Shown here: piece by piece, positions 33,338-42,675 of the stretch
Layout of the letters: the number at the start of each line of letters is the position of its first letter
Position numbering within the stretch: position 1 is the stretch's first letter
DNA from: Streptomyces sp. NRRL S-646
Lineage (GTDB): Bacteria > Actinomycetota > Actinomycetes > Streptomycetales > Streptomycetaceae
NCBI RefSeq assembly: GCF_000720765.1
Contig: NZ_JODC01000004.1
Location: 62,001-126,000 of the forward strand
Direction: 5' to 3'
DNA: 64,000 nt
The notes under the pieces: generated by a model
Database searches by the model: none
Told to the model about the DNA's origin: nothing
Seen by the model: only the letters and a program-made list of their open reading frames with translations
Program-made: the position numbers and the translations under genes

Positions 33338-34120
33338 TCATGCCTGCCGCGGGTTCGGCTTCAGCACGGCGAACACCGCCTGGCCCGGGTCGGCCAGCCA
33401 GGCGATCCGGCCGACGTCCGGCACATCCGAGGCAGGCATGAGCACCGACCCGCCGTTCTCCTGCACCTTCGTCGCGATGACATCGGCGTCGGCCACGGCG
33501 AAGTACGGCACCCAGCGCGTCTCCTCGCCTTCGCCCTGGAGTGGGGCAACACCGCCGAAGGAGCCCTCCTGCTGGTCTCCGTCCTTGATGCTGAGCACCC
33601 GGTACGTCATCCCGGGTGCCTGCATCTCCTGGGAACGCCAGCCGAACAGCCCGGCGTAGAAGAGGATCGCCGCCTCCGGGTCCCCGACGTGCAGTTCCAC
33701 CCACACCAGCGTGTTGTCCTCCGAGGCCTTCTCCAGGCCCTTCGTCCTCGCGGGCTGCCATACGGCGAACTGCGCACCCTGGGGATCGGTGAACTGGGCC
33801 ATCCAGCCCTCACCCATGACGTCCATGGGCTCGACGCGCACGGCGCCCCCGCCGGCCACCACGTCGCGGGCGGTGGCCTGGATGTCGTCGCTCTGGAAGT
33901 ACGTCGTCCAGGCCGAACCGGCGCCCTCCTCGCTCAGCGGTCCGACGGCTCCGACGGTCTTCCCGTCCTTCTGGAAGAACCCGTACCCGCCGGCGTCGGG
34001 CCCGGCGGACGCGAACTGCCACCCGAAGACGGCGCCGTAGAAGGCGGCGGCCGCGCCCGTGTCGGGGCTGCCGAGGTCGATCCAGTTGGGTGATCCGGTG
34101 CGGAAGTCGGTGCCGAGCAT
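33338..34120 (-). CDS. VOC (glyoxalase) superfamily protein, two-domain
   Basis: The 260-residue protein contains two vicinal-oxygen-chelate repeats, about 5-125 (SPNWIDLGSPDTGAAAAFYG, FGWQF) and 135-255 (TLVWVELHVGDPEAAILFYA, LFGWRSQ). Such proteins bind metal or small molecules, and the paired form in Streptomyces is often of unknown substrate. GGAGG lies six bases before the ATG at 34120. It is a single gene and no resistance or glyoxalase role can be assigned from sequence alone. Confidence 0.88.
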   Translation of the reverse strand: MLGTDFRTGSPNWIDLGSPDTGAAAAFYGAVFGWQFASAGPDAGGYGFFQKDGKTVGAVGPLSEEGAGSAWTTYFQSDDIQATARDVVAGGGAVRVEPMDVMGEGWMAQFTDPQGAQFAVWQPARTKGLEKASEDNTLVWVELHVGDPEAAILFYAGLFGWRSQEMQAPGMTYRVLSIKDGDQQEGSFGGVAPLQGEGEETRWVPYFAVADADVIATKVQENGGSVLMPASDVPDVGRIAWLADPGQAVFAVLKPNPRQA

Positions 34121-34264
34121 GCGTGTCCTCCTACGAAGTCCAGTGTCGAGACTCCGCCACGATGCCGCCCCCATGGACGGGGCTCGGTGCACCCGCCCGG
34201 AGACCCAGGGGGTTTCACCCGGGCGGGCGTCCCGCATCCGTCCGGACCCTGCGCAGGGCAGATG

Positions 34265-35803
34265 TCAGGAGACGAGCGACTTCCGCAGGCCGGGCTTCGA
34301 CGCATCGGCCCATGCGGCCGGCAGTTCCCGTTCGCGCTCCCTGGCCACGCCCTGTTCCTGCCCGTAGAACAGGCCCCAGGTGAAACCGGGCTCCCCCGCG
34401 GCGTGCGCCGCCAGGGCCAGCTTCCGCAGGGCGTCCCGGGCCACGACGCTGTCCTGATGGTCCCCGAGCACCTTCTGTACGGCCTTCACACGCTTCCCGA
34501 GCCGTTTCGCCGGCTTGCCGAGCGAGGCACGCGCCGGTTCGGTGGCGTAGCGCGTCTTCTTGGCCGACTTGCGGGCCTCGTGGAGGGCCGTGTCGCGTTC
34601 CGGTCCGGGCGAGAGCTCCAGTGCGTGTGCCACCCGACCGGCCAACCGGTCGTACTCCTTGAAGATCCCCTTGGTCATCACCTTGTCCGGTTTGCGGGTG
34701 GCCTTGCGACGGAGAGGCGGCTGCTCGGTCAGCGCGGCCAGGGAATCCAGCAGAGCCAGATAGCGAGGTGTGTGCAGTGCCTCCAGGGTGCGCCGGCGCG
34801 CCTCGTCGGTGTTGGCGACGTTCCACGCCTTCAACCGGGCCGCGACAGGCCCGAGGACGAGCTCTCCGGGCAGGGCCTCGATATGCGAACCGAGCCGTTC
34901 CATGAGGACCTCCTGGTCGCGTTCCGCACCCAGCTCGCCGCCCAGCCACTTGAGGTCGTCGCGGATCGGATCGGTGACCTCACGATCCAGCACCGACCGG
35001 TAGGAACGCAGGATGCTGCGCAGTCGGCGGCAGGTGACGCGCATCTGGTGCACGGAGTCGGGCACGTCACGGCGCACCGCGGGATCCAGACGCACCAGGG
35101 CGTGCACCTGTTCGTCCACGTACCTGAGGACATCGTCGCCGGCCGAGCCGGGTACGACGGCCTCGGCACGGGAATCCGGCAGGCGCGGCCCGCCCACTCC
35201 TGTCTCCTCCAGGGCCCGGGCCAGCTTGGACGGATTGGCCGCACGGTCGATGCCGTTCTTGCGCAGCGTCTTGTCCACGACATCCAGAAGTGCCGGATCG
35301 GCGTCGTCGGCGAGCTCGACCTCCATCTCCGTCCAGGCAGCCAGTCTGGTCGTACCGCGCAGGGATTCGGCGCGGACCTCGTCGACGGTCAGCTCGGCGA
35401 GGACCGCGCCTTGGGAATCGACGAGGTGCCGCGTGGCGCGGGTGGACCTGATGCGGACGACCGGCGTCAGTTCTGCCCCGCGAGTACGGGAAAGGGCGAG
35501 GTCACGCAGGGTGTCCGGAATCGTCTCGGACAGCGGGGACTGCACCTCCTCCCGACTGTCCTGCGACAGGGGCAGCTTCAGGTGCCATCCGGCATCGGGC
35601 CCGCCCCTCCTGCGCCGTAGCGTGGCCGACGCGCCGGCCAGCCGCAGGTCCTCGGTGTCGTGGTACACCGCATCCAGCTCATCGGTGCCCTGCTCCACGA
35701 CCGACACGATGCCGTCCACGCCGGTGAGCTCCGGGAGCCACGAGGTGTCATCGGCCGACGGAGCATCGTACTTTCGCTCTGTCTCACGCTTCGACTGGGT
35801 CAT
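34265..35803 (-). CDS. CYTH and CHAD domain protein
   Basis: The 512-residue protein has an N-terminal CYTH tunnel domain (about 1-200), including the ETERKY (ExExK-type) motif near the start and basic strands such as ATLRRRRGG. The C-terminal half is a helical CHAD domain (about 215-500) rich in conserved His/Arg/Lys (VHQMRVTCRRLRSILRSY, LHEARKSAKKTRYA). CYTH proteins act on triphosphates and CHAD domains bind polyphosphate, so a polyphosphate-linked role is likely. ATG 35803 is used; a GTG at 35818 would add five residues. It diverges from the MFS gene at 35935. Confidence 0.93.
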   Translation of the reverse strand: MTQSKRETERKYDAPSADDTSWLPELTGVDGIVSVVEQGTDELDAVYHDTEDLRLAGASATLRRRRGGPDAGWHLKLPLSQDSREEVQSPLSETIPDTLRDLALSRTRGAELTPVVRIRSTRATRHLVDSQGAVLAELTVDEVRAESLRGTTRLAAWTEMEVELADDADPALLDVVDKTLRKNGIDRAANPSKLARALEETGVGGPRLPDSRAEAVVPGSAGDDVLRYVDEQVHALVRLDPAVRRDVPDSVHQMRVTCRRLRSILRSYRSVLDREVTDPIRDDLKWLGGELGAERDQEVLMERLGSHIEALPGELVLGPVAARLKAWNVANTDEARRRTLEALHTPRYLALLDSLAALTEQPPLRRKATRKPDKVMTKGIFKEYDRLAGRVAHALELSPGPERDTALHEARKSAKKTRYATEPARASLGKPAKRLGKRVKAVQKVLGDHQDSVVARDALRKLALAAHAAGEPGFTWGLFYGQEQGVARERERELPAAWADASKPGLRKSLVS

Positions 35804-35899
35804 ACCGGTCGCGTACACGCCTCAGCGCGGCTCAAACACAGGTGGGGCCCCCAAACAGGCCCTTGCCACCGAGCCACCCGTGCGGGCGGGGCAAATCCC

Positions 35900-35928
35900 T
35901 TGCCCTGCTCCCTGCATCCCCCTAGCGT
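35900..35928 (+). promoter_or_regulatory. Promoter for a probably leaderless MFS transcript
   Basis: TTGCCC (35900-35905) and TAGCGT (35923-35928) are 17 bases apart. The GTG start at 35935 is seven bases beyond the -10 box, at the expected first transcribed base. No ribosome site is present. Confidence 0.55.
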
Positions 35929-35934
35929 GGTTTT

Positions 35935-37152
35935 GTGCCGCAAATAAACAAACCCCGAACGCACAACGTCGTGCCGGGCAGCAACAACACCGACCTCACC
36001 CGGCTCCGCATCGCTCTCACCGTCTTCTTCGCCCTCGACGGCTTCATCTTCGCCGGCTGGGTCGTCCGCATCCCGGCGATCAAGGAACAGACCGGCGCCT
36101 CCGCCAGCGCCCTCGGGCTCGCCCTGCTGGGTGTGTCCGCCGGCGCGGTGATCACGATGATGCTCACCGGACGCCTGTGCCGCCGCTACGGGAGCCACGC
36201 CGTCACCGTGATCTGCGGCATCCTGCTGTCGCTGAGTGTCGCCCTGCCGCCGCTGACCCACTCCGTGGTCGCACTGGGCGCCGTCCTCCTGGTCTTCGGC
36301 GCCGCCTACGGCGGCATCAACGTCGCCTTCAACAGCGCGGCAGTCGACCTCGTCGCCGCCCTGCGGCGGCCGGTCATGCCGAGCTTCCACGCCGCTTTCA
36401 GCCTGGGCGGCATGCTCGGTGCCGGGCTCGGCGGGATGGTCGCCGGGCAGCTCTCCCCCACCCGGCATCTCCTCGGCCTGACCTTCGTCGGGCTTGTCGT
36501 GACGGCCGTGGCGGGACGTTCGCTGCTGCGTCAGCAGCCACCGAAGCCGCCCGTGCCCGCAGCCGGAGCCGGAACCGGGCAGGACGGTCCACACCGCCTC
36601 GACGGTCGTCGCCGCGGGCTTGTTGCCGTCTTCGGGCTGATCGCCCTGTGCACGGCATACGGTGAGGGGGCCATGGCCGACTGGGGTGCACTGCACCTCG
36701 AACAGGACCTGGGCGCCTCCGCCGGAGCCGCGGCCCTGGGGTACTCCTGTTTCGCGCTCGCCATGACCGTCGGCCGGCTGATGGGAACAACCCTGCTCGA
36801 ACGTCTCGGCCGTACCCGCACCGTGATCGCGGGCGGCACGACCGCCGCACTCGGCATGCTGGCCGGCTCCCTGGCGCCCTCGCTGTGGTTGGCTCTGATC
36901 GGCTTCGCCGTCACGGGACTTGGCCTCGCCAACCTCTTCCCGGTCGCCGTCGAACGCGCCGGGATGCTCGCCGGCCCGAGCGGTGTCGCGACCGCCTCCA
37001 CCCTCGGTTACGGCGGCATGCTCCTCGGCCCGCCCGCGATCGGTTTCATGGCCGACTGGTTCTCCCTGCCCACCGCCCTCACCAGCGTCGCGGTGCTGGC
37101 AGCGATCGCCGCGCTCGTCGGGCTGGTGACGCGCCGTGCGACCACCGGATGA
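35935..37152 (+). CDS. MFS transporter
   Basis: The 405-residue protein has about 12 hydrophobic helices in two halves joined by a basic, Pro-rich loop (about residues 198-225). Motif-A-like GRLCRRYGSH lies between helices 2 and 3. The first helix (FFALDGFIFAGWVVRIPAIK) and the GPPAIGFMADW segment recall YbjJ/FucP-related exporters. The substrate is unknown. The GTG start seems leaderless. It ends 29 bases before the convergent hydroxy-acid oxidase gene. Confidence 0.88.
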   Translation: MPQINKPRTHNVVPGSNNTDLTRLRIALTVFFALDGFIFAGWVVRIPAIKEQTGASASALGLALLGVSAGAVITMMLTGRLCRRYGSHAVTVICGILLSLSVALPPLTHSVVALGAVLLVFGAAYGGINVAFNSAAVDLVAALRRPVMPSFHAAFSLGGMLGAGLGGMVAGQLSPTRHLLGLTFVGLVVTAVAGRSLLRQQPPKPPVPAAGAGTGQDGPHRLDGRRRGLVAVFGLIALCTAYGEGAMADWGALHLEQDLGASAGAAALGYSCFALAMTVGRLMGTTLLERLGRTRTVIAGGTTAALGMLAGSLAPSLWLALIGFAVTGLGLANLFPVAVERAGMLAGPSGVATASTLGYGGMLLGPPAIGFMADWFSLPTALTSVAVLAAIAALVGLVTRRATTG

Positions 37153-37181
37153 CCCGGCCCGGCGCGCGCCGCACTCTCAGC

Positions 37182-38234
37182 TCAGAGGTGGGGCCCCGTC
37201 CAGAGCAGATCGCGTGCCACCCGGTCCATGGACGACGTGCCGGTCAGGCGCATCGCCTCGGCGAGCTCGCCGGTGAGTTCGTCGAGCAACCGGGCGACTC
37301 CGGCGTCCCCGGCGACCGTCAGTGCCCACAGCACCGGCCGTCCGACGAACACCGCGCGGGCGCCGAGCGCGAGAGCGGCCAGGATGTGCGTGCCACGGCG
37401 CAGCCCGCCGTCGACGTAGACCTCCGTGCCGGTGCCGGCCACCGCCTCGACGACTTCCGGGAGCGCCCAGGCGGTCGGCACCAGCCCGTCCAGCTGCCGG
37501 CCGCCGTGGTTGGAGACCAGCAGGCCCGAGGCCCCGGCTGCCGCGAACTCGCGCGCGTCGTCGCCGCGTAGCACGCCTTTGACCACGACGGGCAGCCCTG
37601 TCTGCTCGCGCAGCCAGCCGATCACGTGCGGGGTGAGGTCGGGCGCGTGCTCGGCCGCCTCCCGGGCGGGGATGCCGGTGATGTTGCCGTAAAGGTCCTC
37701 CGGTCCGACGAAGTCCGCCACATGGGCTCCGGGCCTACCGTGCGAGCCGATGACCGGGGTGTCGACCGTGAGCACGACCGCCCGGGCTCCGGCGGACTTG
37801 GCCCGCTCCAGCACCTCCACGGTCAAGGACCGGTCCCGAGCCACATAGACCTGCACCCACCACGGTGCCCCACTCGCCCGCAGGGCGGAGAAGGGGATCG
37901 CCGTGTTGGAGGTGACCGCCAGCAGCGATCCGGCGCGGGCAACACCGCGCGCGGTGGCCGCCTCGCCCTCCGCATCCGCGCGGCGCTGCAGGGTACTCGG
38001 GGCGACAAGGACGGGCGTGCCGACCGGTGTGCCCAGCACTGTGGTCGAGGTGTCGCAGACGGAGACGTCGCGCAGCACATGGGGCCGCAGTCGCAGCCGG
38101 TCCCAACTGGTGGCCGCCTCGGCCGCGCTGAGGCCCTGACCGGCGCCTCTGCGGAAGTAGCCGTAGATCTCAGGTGGCAGAGCGCGGGCGGCCTGTTCCT
38201 CCAGTCCGTCGGTCCAGCGGCCGATCTCCGTCAC
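37182..38234 (-). CDS. FMN-dependent alpha-hydroxy acid oxidase/dehydrogenase
   Basis: The 350-residue TIM-barrel flavoenzyme carries the active-site signature SNHGGRQLD (catalytic His and substrate-binding Arg), VVVKGVLR with the flavin lysine, the early Tyr in PEIYGYFRRGAG and VYVDGGLRRG for FMN phosphate. It oxidises an L-2-hydroxy acid such as lactate, glycolate or mandelate; the substrate cannot be chosen from sequence. A G-rich site precedes GTG 38234. It stands alone, convergent with the MFS gene. Confidence 0.9.
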   Translation of the reverse strand: MTEIGRWTDGLEEQAARALPPEIYGYFRRGAGQGLSAAEAATSWDRLRLRPHVLRDVSVCDTSTTVLGTPVGTPVLVAPSTLQRRADAEGEAATARGVARAGSLLAVTSNTAIPFSALRASGAPWWVQVYVARDRSLTVEVLERAKSAGARAVVLTVDTPVIGSHGRPGAHVADFVGPEDLYGNITGIPAREAAEHAPDLTPHVIGWLREQTGLPVVVKGVLRGDDAREFAAAGASGLLVSNHGGRQLDGLVPTAWALPEVVEAVAGTGTEVYVDGGLRRGTHILAALALGARAVFVGRPVLWALTVAGDAGVARLLDELTGELAEAMRLTGTSSMDRVARDLLWTGPHL

Positions 38235-38407
38235 AACGCCCCCCGAATCACGGCCCACGGAGGGCGCAGGTGGCGCCCACCTTAAGCGGTCGCCTTGGGC
38301 AGTCACCCGATGGGCCGGTCGGCGGGGTGCCTTCCCGGGGTACCAGGAAAGCGACAAAGCAACGCACCAAGAAACGCAAGTAAGCCCTTGGGGAAGGGGA
38401 GAGTCCC

Positions 38408-39598
38408 ATGCCACAGCGCCTGCCGGCACCGTGGGGCCGCCGGACCGCGCCTCCGCTCGCGTTCGCTTCGGCCGCCGCCGTCCTTCTCGCCGCGTGCAGC
38501 TCCGGTGGCGATGCGGACGGTGGGGACAAGGGGGGACCGCCCGCGATAGTCGTGCAGCCCGACGCCGGCAGTGCGAAGGTGCCGGTCGGGCGGAAGGTGA
38601 CGGTGCACGCGCGGGGCGGATCCCTGATCTCCGTCGAGGTCGGTTCCCCCGGCCCGGGCCGGATCTCCGGCACCTGGTCCGAGGACAGGTCCGTGTGGAC
38701 CTCGACCACGCCGCTCGCCCCGGGCGCCACCTACACGGTGAAGGCGCACGGCAAGGCGGACGGCGGGTCGGCTCTCGACAGGACCGCCTCCTTCACCACC
38801 GAGACGCCGAAGAACGCCTTCGTCGGCGAGTACCACCCCGACAGGGGCACGACGGTCGGCATCGCCATGCCGGTCTCGATCACCTTCAACAAGCCGATCC
38901 GCGACAAGGCGGCGGTCGAGCGGAAGCTCCAGGTCACCGCCTCCCCCGCAGTCCAGGGCGCCTGGAGCTGGATGCGGGACCGCGACGGCAAGGACCGTAT
39001 CGACTACCGCCCGGCGAACTACTGGCAGCCGGGCACCCGTGTCACGCTGCGCATGGACCTGGCAGGCGTGAACGCGGGCAACGGGCTCTACGGCACCCAG
39101 GAACGCGTCGTGAGCTTCCGCATCGGGGACGCCGTGACCAGCACGGTGAACGTCACGACGAAAACGATGACGGTGAGGAAGAACGGGCGGACGCTGCGGA
39201 CCCTGAAGGTCTCCAGCGGCAAGAAGGGCTACGAGACCTGGAACGGCACCATGGTCGTCCTGGGCAAGGTGCCGACCATCCGCATGAACTCCTCGACCGT
39301 GCGGATCTTCGGCCCCGAGGCGTACGACCTGGGCGCGGTCAAGTGGGACGTCCAGCTCACCCCGTCCGGCACCTACGTGCACGCGGCACCCTGGAACGCG
39401 GGCAAGTTCGGCGTGGTCAACGGCAGCCACGGCTGCATCGGCATGAGCACCGCCGACGCGCAGTGGTTCTACGGCCGGGTCCACCTCGGCGACCCGGTCA
39501 CGGTCGTCCACTCCGTCGACACCGTGGCGACCAACAACGGCTACGGCGACTGGAACGTCCCCTGGGCCACCTGGAAGAAGGGCAGCGCTCTCAACTAG
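38408..39598 (+). CDS. L,D-transpeptidase lipoprotein with Ig-like domains (Ldt type)
   Basis: The 396-residue cell-wall enzyme has a signal peptide with lipobox VLLAACSS, Ig-like domains (about 45-250) and a YkuD catalytic domain with the motif HAAPWNAGKFGVVNGSHGCI, catalytic Cys343. It forms 3-3 crosslinks between meso-DAP or LL-DAP residues of peptidoglycan stems outside the cell. The layout matches LdtMt2-like enzymes of actinobacteria. GGGGA sites precede the ATG. It is a single gene. Confidence 0.94.
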   Translation: MPQRLPAPWGRRTAPPLAFASAAAVLLAACSSGGDADGGDKGGPPAIVVQPDAGSAKVPVGRKVTVHARGGSLISVEVGSPGPGRISGTWSEDRSVWTSTTPLAPGATYTVKAHGKADGGSALDRTASFTTETPKNAFVGEYHPDRGTTVGIAMPVSITFNKPIRDKAAVERKLQVTASPAVQGAWSWMRDRDGKDRIDYRPANYWQPGTRVTLRMDLAGVNAGNGLYGTQERVVSFRIGDAVTSTVNVTTKTMTVRKNGRTLRTLKVSSGKKGYETWNGTMVVLGKVPTIRMNSSTVRIFGPEAYDLGAVKWDVQLTPSGTYVHAAPWNAGKFGVVNGSHGCIGMSTADAQWFYGRVHLGDPVTVVHSVDTVATNNGYGDWNVPWATWKKGSALN

Positions 39599-39690
39599 AA
39601 CCCTGCTGTGAAACCTGGCGGCGGCCCGCTGCTGTCGGGCGGGTTCCGCGGGATGCTGTGTTCGGTACGAGCGGGTCGGGAGGTGCTGGG

Positions 39691-40239
39691 ATGCGGTGGT
39701 GGTCCGGGGTGTGGATGATCGCCGGGATGGTCGTCCTGGCGGCGTGCGGCACATCGGCGGGCGGCGGATCCACGGGACCGGCGTCGCCGTCCGGGAGCGG
39801 CTCGGCGCGACCGTCCTCCACCGCACCGACGGGCGCGCCCGCGTCCCCTTCCGGAGGGAGCCCGAGCACGTCGGCCACGGCACCCTCGACTCCGGCACGC
39901 CACTGCGCCGCCGGACATACGGAGATCAGCGTCGCCCCCGGTGACGCGGTCGAGCAGCGGCTGTGCGTGCGGCCGGGGACTGTGGTGTCCCTGGTCCTGC
40001 GGCCCCGGGCGGACGACAAGCGGTGGAAGGCCGTGCACACTTCCGCACCGGCCCTCGTCCTGGCCTCCGGATGGCGGCTGGACGCCGACGGAACGGCCCA
40101 CGCCGCACTGCGGTGCGCCGGCACCCGCGGCGGCGAGGCCGAGGTCACCGCGCTGGCGAAGGTCCCGGACGTGGCGGGCGCGGCACGCGCTGTCTTCACG
40201 CTGCACGTGAGCGTGGTGCCGTACACCACGCAGGGATGA
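39691..40239 (+). CDS. Small lipoprotein of unknown function
   Basis: The 182-residue protein has a signal peptide with lipobox VVLAACGT near residue 19, a Ser/Pro/Thr/Gly-rich spacer (about 22-70) and a compact C-terminal domain (about 72-180) with three cysteines (RHCAAG, RLCVRPG, LRCAGT). The spacer would lift the domain from the membrane. GGGAGG lies before the ATG at 39691. I do not recognise the domain; its beta pattern suggests a small Ig-like fold. Downstream of the L,D-transpeptidase by 92 bases. Confidence 0.75.
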   Translation: MRWWSGVWMIAGMVVLAACGTSAGGGSTGPASPSGSGSARPSSTAPTGAPASPSGGSPSTSATAPSTPARHCAAGHTEISVAPGDAVEQRLCVRPGTVVSLVLRPRADDKRWKAVHTSAPALVLASGWRLDADGTAHAALRCAGTRGGEAEVTALAKVPDVAGAARAVFTLHVSVVPYTTQG

Positions 40240-40358
40240 GTCCGAAGCGACAACTCCTGTGAAAGAGCGCCCAAACACTCGACAGGGCTGTAGTAACCGG
40301 CGGTAACTTCTGTCACGCTCACGCCGAAACCGCTTTCCCTCCACAGGAGACACACCCC

Positions 40359-41699
40359 ATGCGCAGACTCCTCGCCTGCCTGGCGGCGGCCACCGCCGTC
40401 CTCGGCGGGCTCACCGCCGCCGCGCCCTCCGCGGCGGCGGCCGACTCGGGCAGCTTCAACGTCCTCAGCTACAACGTGGCCGGCCTGCCCGCGGCGGTCA
40501 ACAGCGCGCCGACGCCCCGCGAGTCCAGCACCACGGCGATCGGGCAGCGGATAGCCCCGTACGACATCGTCCACGTCGAGGAGGACTTCAACTACCACTC
40601 CTACCTCTACGCCGCCGACACCGCGCACGCCTATCGCACCCCCACCAGCGGCGGCGCGGGCATCGGCAGCGGCCTCAACACCCTGTCGAAAATCCCCTAT
40701 GACACGGACGACTTCGAGCGCGTCCACTGGAACTCCTGCCAGGTCGACTCCGGTGACTGCCTGACCCCCAAGGGCTTCACCTTCATGCGCGAGCGCCTCG
40801 CCGAGGGCGTCTACGTCGACTTCTACAACCTGCACACCAACGCGGGCACCAACGACGGCGACGAGGCCTCCCGCGCCGACAACCTCAACCAGCTCACCGC
40901 CTTCATCAACACCCACTCCGCGGGCAACGCCGTCGTGGTCATGGGTGACACCAACACCCGCTACACCCGCTCGGCCGACACCATCGCCGAGTTCGCGGCG
41001 GCCAACGGACTCACCGACGCCTGGGTGCAGCTGATACGGGGCGGCACCCCGCCGGCGAAGGGCAGCGACGCCCTGGTCTGCGACCAGTCCGGGGCGACCG
41101 TGCCCAACACCTGCGAGGTCGTCGACAAGGTCCTCTACCGCAGCAGCAGGCTCGTCTCGCTCAACGCGACCTCGTACAACAACGAGCACGCCAAGTTCCT
41201 CACCGACGACGGGAAGATGCTCTCCGACCACGACCCGATCACCGTCGGCTTCAACTGGTCGCGCAACTCGGCCTACCAGTTCAGCGACCAGTTCGGCGGC
41301 CCGCACCGCGACTACTACAACGACATCAACAGCGTGCCCGCCGGCGCCCGCGCCACCACCGTTGCGTTGCGCTCCGGCTCCCGGGTCGACCAGATGAGCC
41401 TCAGCCTCGCGAACGGCACCACGCTCACGCACGGCGGGACGGGCGGCACCGCGTCCTCCCTCACCCTCGGCAGCGGCGAGTACGTCACCGCCGCCTCCCT
41501 CTGCCAGGGCGTGAAGGACGACCACACGCGGATCTTCTACGCCAAGTTCACGACCAACCTGGGCCGCACCCTCGCCGGCGGCACCACGACCTCCGACTGC
41601 GTGACCCGCACCGCCCCCTCCGGCTGGCAGATCGCGGGCTTCCACGGGCGCACGGGCGACGAAGTCGACAAGGTGGGCTTCATCTACACCCAGCGATAA
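40359..41699 (+). CDS. Secreted endonuclease/exonuclease/phosphatase-family protein with jacalin-like C-terminal domain
   Basis: The 446-residue secreted protein has a signal peptide (about 1-28, ending AAAA-D) and an EEP-fold domain (about 33-305) with active-site Asn in LSYNVAG, Glu in VHVEEDF, Asp/Asn in VVMGDTNTR and SDHDP near the end. A jacalin-type beta-prism domain (about 310-446; FGGPHRDYYND, VDQMSLSLANGTTLTHGG, GDEVDKVGFIYT) follows. EEP proteins include DNases, sphingomyelinases and inositol phosphatases. The lectin domain may target glycans. Which substrate is cut cannot be decided by eye. AGGAG lies upstream of the ATG. Confidence 0.88.
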   Translation: MRRLLACLAAATAVLGGLTAAAPSAAAADSGSFNVLSYNVAGLPAAVNSAPTPRESSTTAIGQRIAPYDIVHVEEDFNYHSYLYAADTAHAYRTPTSGGAGIGSGLNTLSKIPYDTDDFERVHWNSCQVDSGDCLTPKGFTFMRERLAEGVYVDFYNLHTNAGTNDGDEASRADNLNQLTAFINTHSAGNAVVVMGDTNTRYTRSADTIAEFAAANGLTDAWVQLIRGGTPPAKGSDALVCDQSGATVPNTCEVVDKVLYRSSRLVSLNATSYNNEHAKFLTDDGKMLSDHDPITVGFNWSRNSAYQFSDQFGGPHRDYYNDINSVPAGARATTVALRSGSRVDQMSLSLANGTTLTHGGTGGTASSLTLGSGEYVTAASLCQGVKDDHTRIFYAKFTTNLGRTLAGGTTTSDCVTRTAPSGWQIAGFHGRTGDEVDKVGFIYTQR

Positions 41700-41714
41700 G
41701 GCAGTTGACGCACA

Positions 41715-41747
41715 CTCAGGGGCGGCTTCACGCCGGCCGCCCCTGAG
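41715..41747. terminator. Perfect 12-bp hairpin between convergent genes
   Basis: CTCAGGGGCGGC and its complement at 41736-41747 flank a nine-base loop. It lies between the stop of the secreted EEP-jacalin gene and that of the SDR gene, so it may serve both strands. There is no T-run. Confidence 0.65.
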
Positions 41748-41779
41748 CAGGGCCCTCTCGGAGTCGGCCTCGGGTCCGG

Positions 41780-42541
41780 TCAGGCCTGCTCGGTGGGCCG
41801 TACGAGGAGCTCGGCCACGGCGACATGGCGAGGGCGGGTGACGATGTAGCCGACGGTGTCGGCGATGTCCTGGCTCTGCAGCCGCTCGATGTCGCCCAGG
41901 GCGGCGACGATGTGCTGCTGGATGACGTCCGGGTTGTGCGTGCGCAGTTCGGTGTCGACGCTTCCCGGTTCGACGACGGACACGCGGACGTGACGGCCGG
42001 CCAGTTCCTGGCGCAGAGCCTCACTGAACGCGCCGACGCCGAACTTGGTGGCGCTGTACACGGCGGACATGGCGTAGGCGTTGCGGCCGGCCAGCGAGCC
42101 GATGTTGACGATGTCGGCGACCCGCCGCGGCTCCTCGGCCGCGGCCTTGACCAGGTGCGGGACGGCCGCATGCGCCGTGTACATCAGGCCCATCAGATTG
42201 ATGTCGATCATGCGCCGCCAGTCGTTCAGGTCCGCGGCGGGGGCGGGCCCGAGGAGCATGAGACCGGCATTGTTGACCAGGGTGTCCAGGCGGCCCAGGT
42301 TCTCGACGGTCCGATCGACCGCCTCCGCGGCGGCCTCGGCCGTGGTGATGTCGGCAGGCACCACCAGGGCCTTGCCGTCGGCCTTGGAGATCTCGGTGGC
42401 GAGCTCGGTGAGCCGGTCCTCGCGCCGGCCGACCAGGGCCACGGCCGCGCCCTCGCGGGCCAGCTCCAGGGCGGTGGCACGGCCGATGCCGCTGGAGGCC
42501 CCGGTGACCAGGGCGACGGTTCCTTCAAGACGACGAGTCAT
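41780..42541 (-). CDS. Short-chain dehydrogenase/reductase
   Basis: The 253-residue classical SDR has TGASSGIG (cofactor), NNAG, a Ser in NIGSLAG and the YSATK catalytic pair, then PGSVDTEL. An Arg pair after the glycine motif (GRREDR) suggests NADP preference. It diverges from the TetR gene at 42676, which is the probable regulator. The substrate is unknown. Confidence 0.93.
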   Translation of the reverse strand: MTRRLEGTVALVTGASSGIGRATALELAREGAAVALVGRREDRLTELATEISKADGKALVVPADITTAEAAAEAVDRTVENLGRLDTLVNNAGLMLLGPAPAADLNDWRRMIDINLMGLMYTAHAAVPHLVKAAAEEPRRVADIVNIGSLAGRNAYAMSAVYSATKFGVGAFSEALRQELAGRHVRVSVVEPGSVDTELRTHNPDVIQQHIVAALGDIERLQSQDIADTVGYIVTRPRHVAVAELLVRPTEQA

Positions 42542-42675
42542 CGTTCAAGCCTTTCGATACACAGCACGGCCGCCCTTGCTGCGGGCCGTGCGGGACAGGG
42601 GGGTACGGTCCTGCTGATGGAGGGCCGTACGGGGGTGGAGGCCGCTCAGGGCCGGGCCGCGGGCACAATGGCCGA

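Noticed and set aside
42603..42630. GTACGG...CCGTAC inverted repeat in the SDR/TetR gap
   Set aside because: The arms are only six bases with a 16-base spacer, which is within chance for this GC content.
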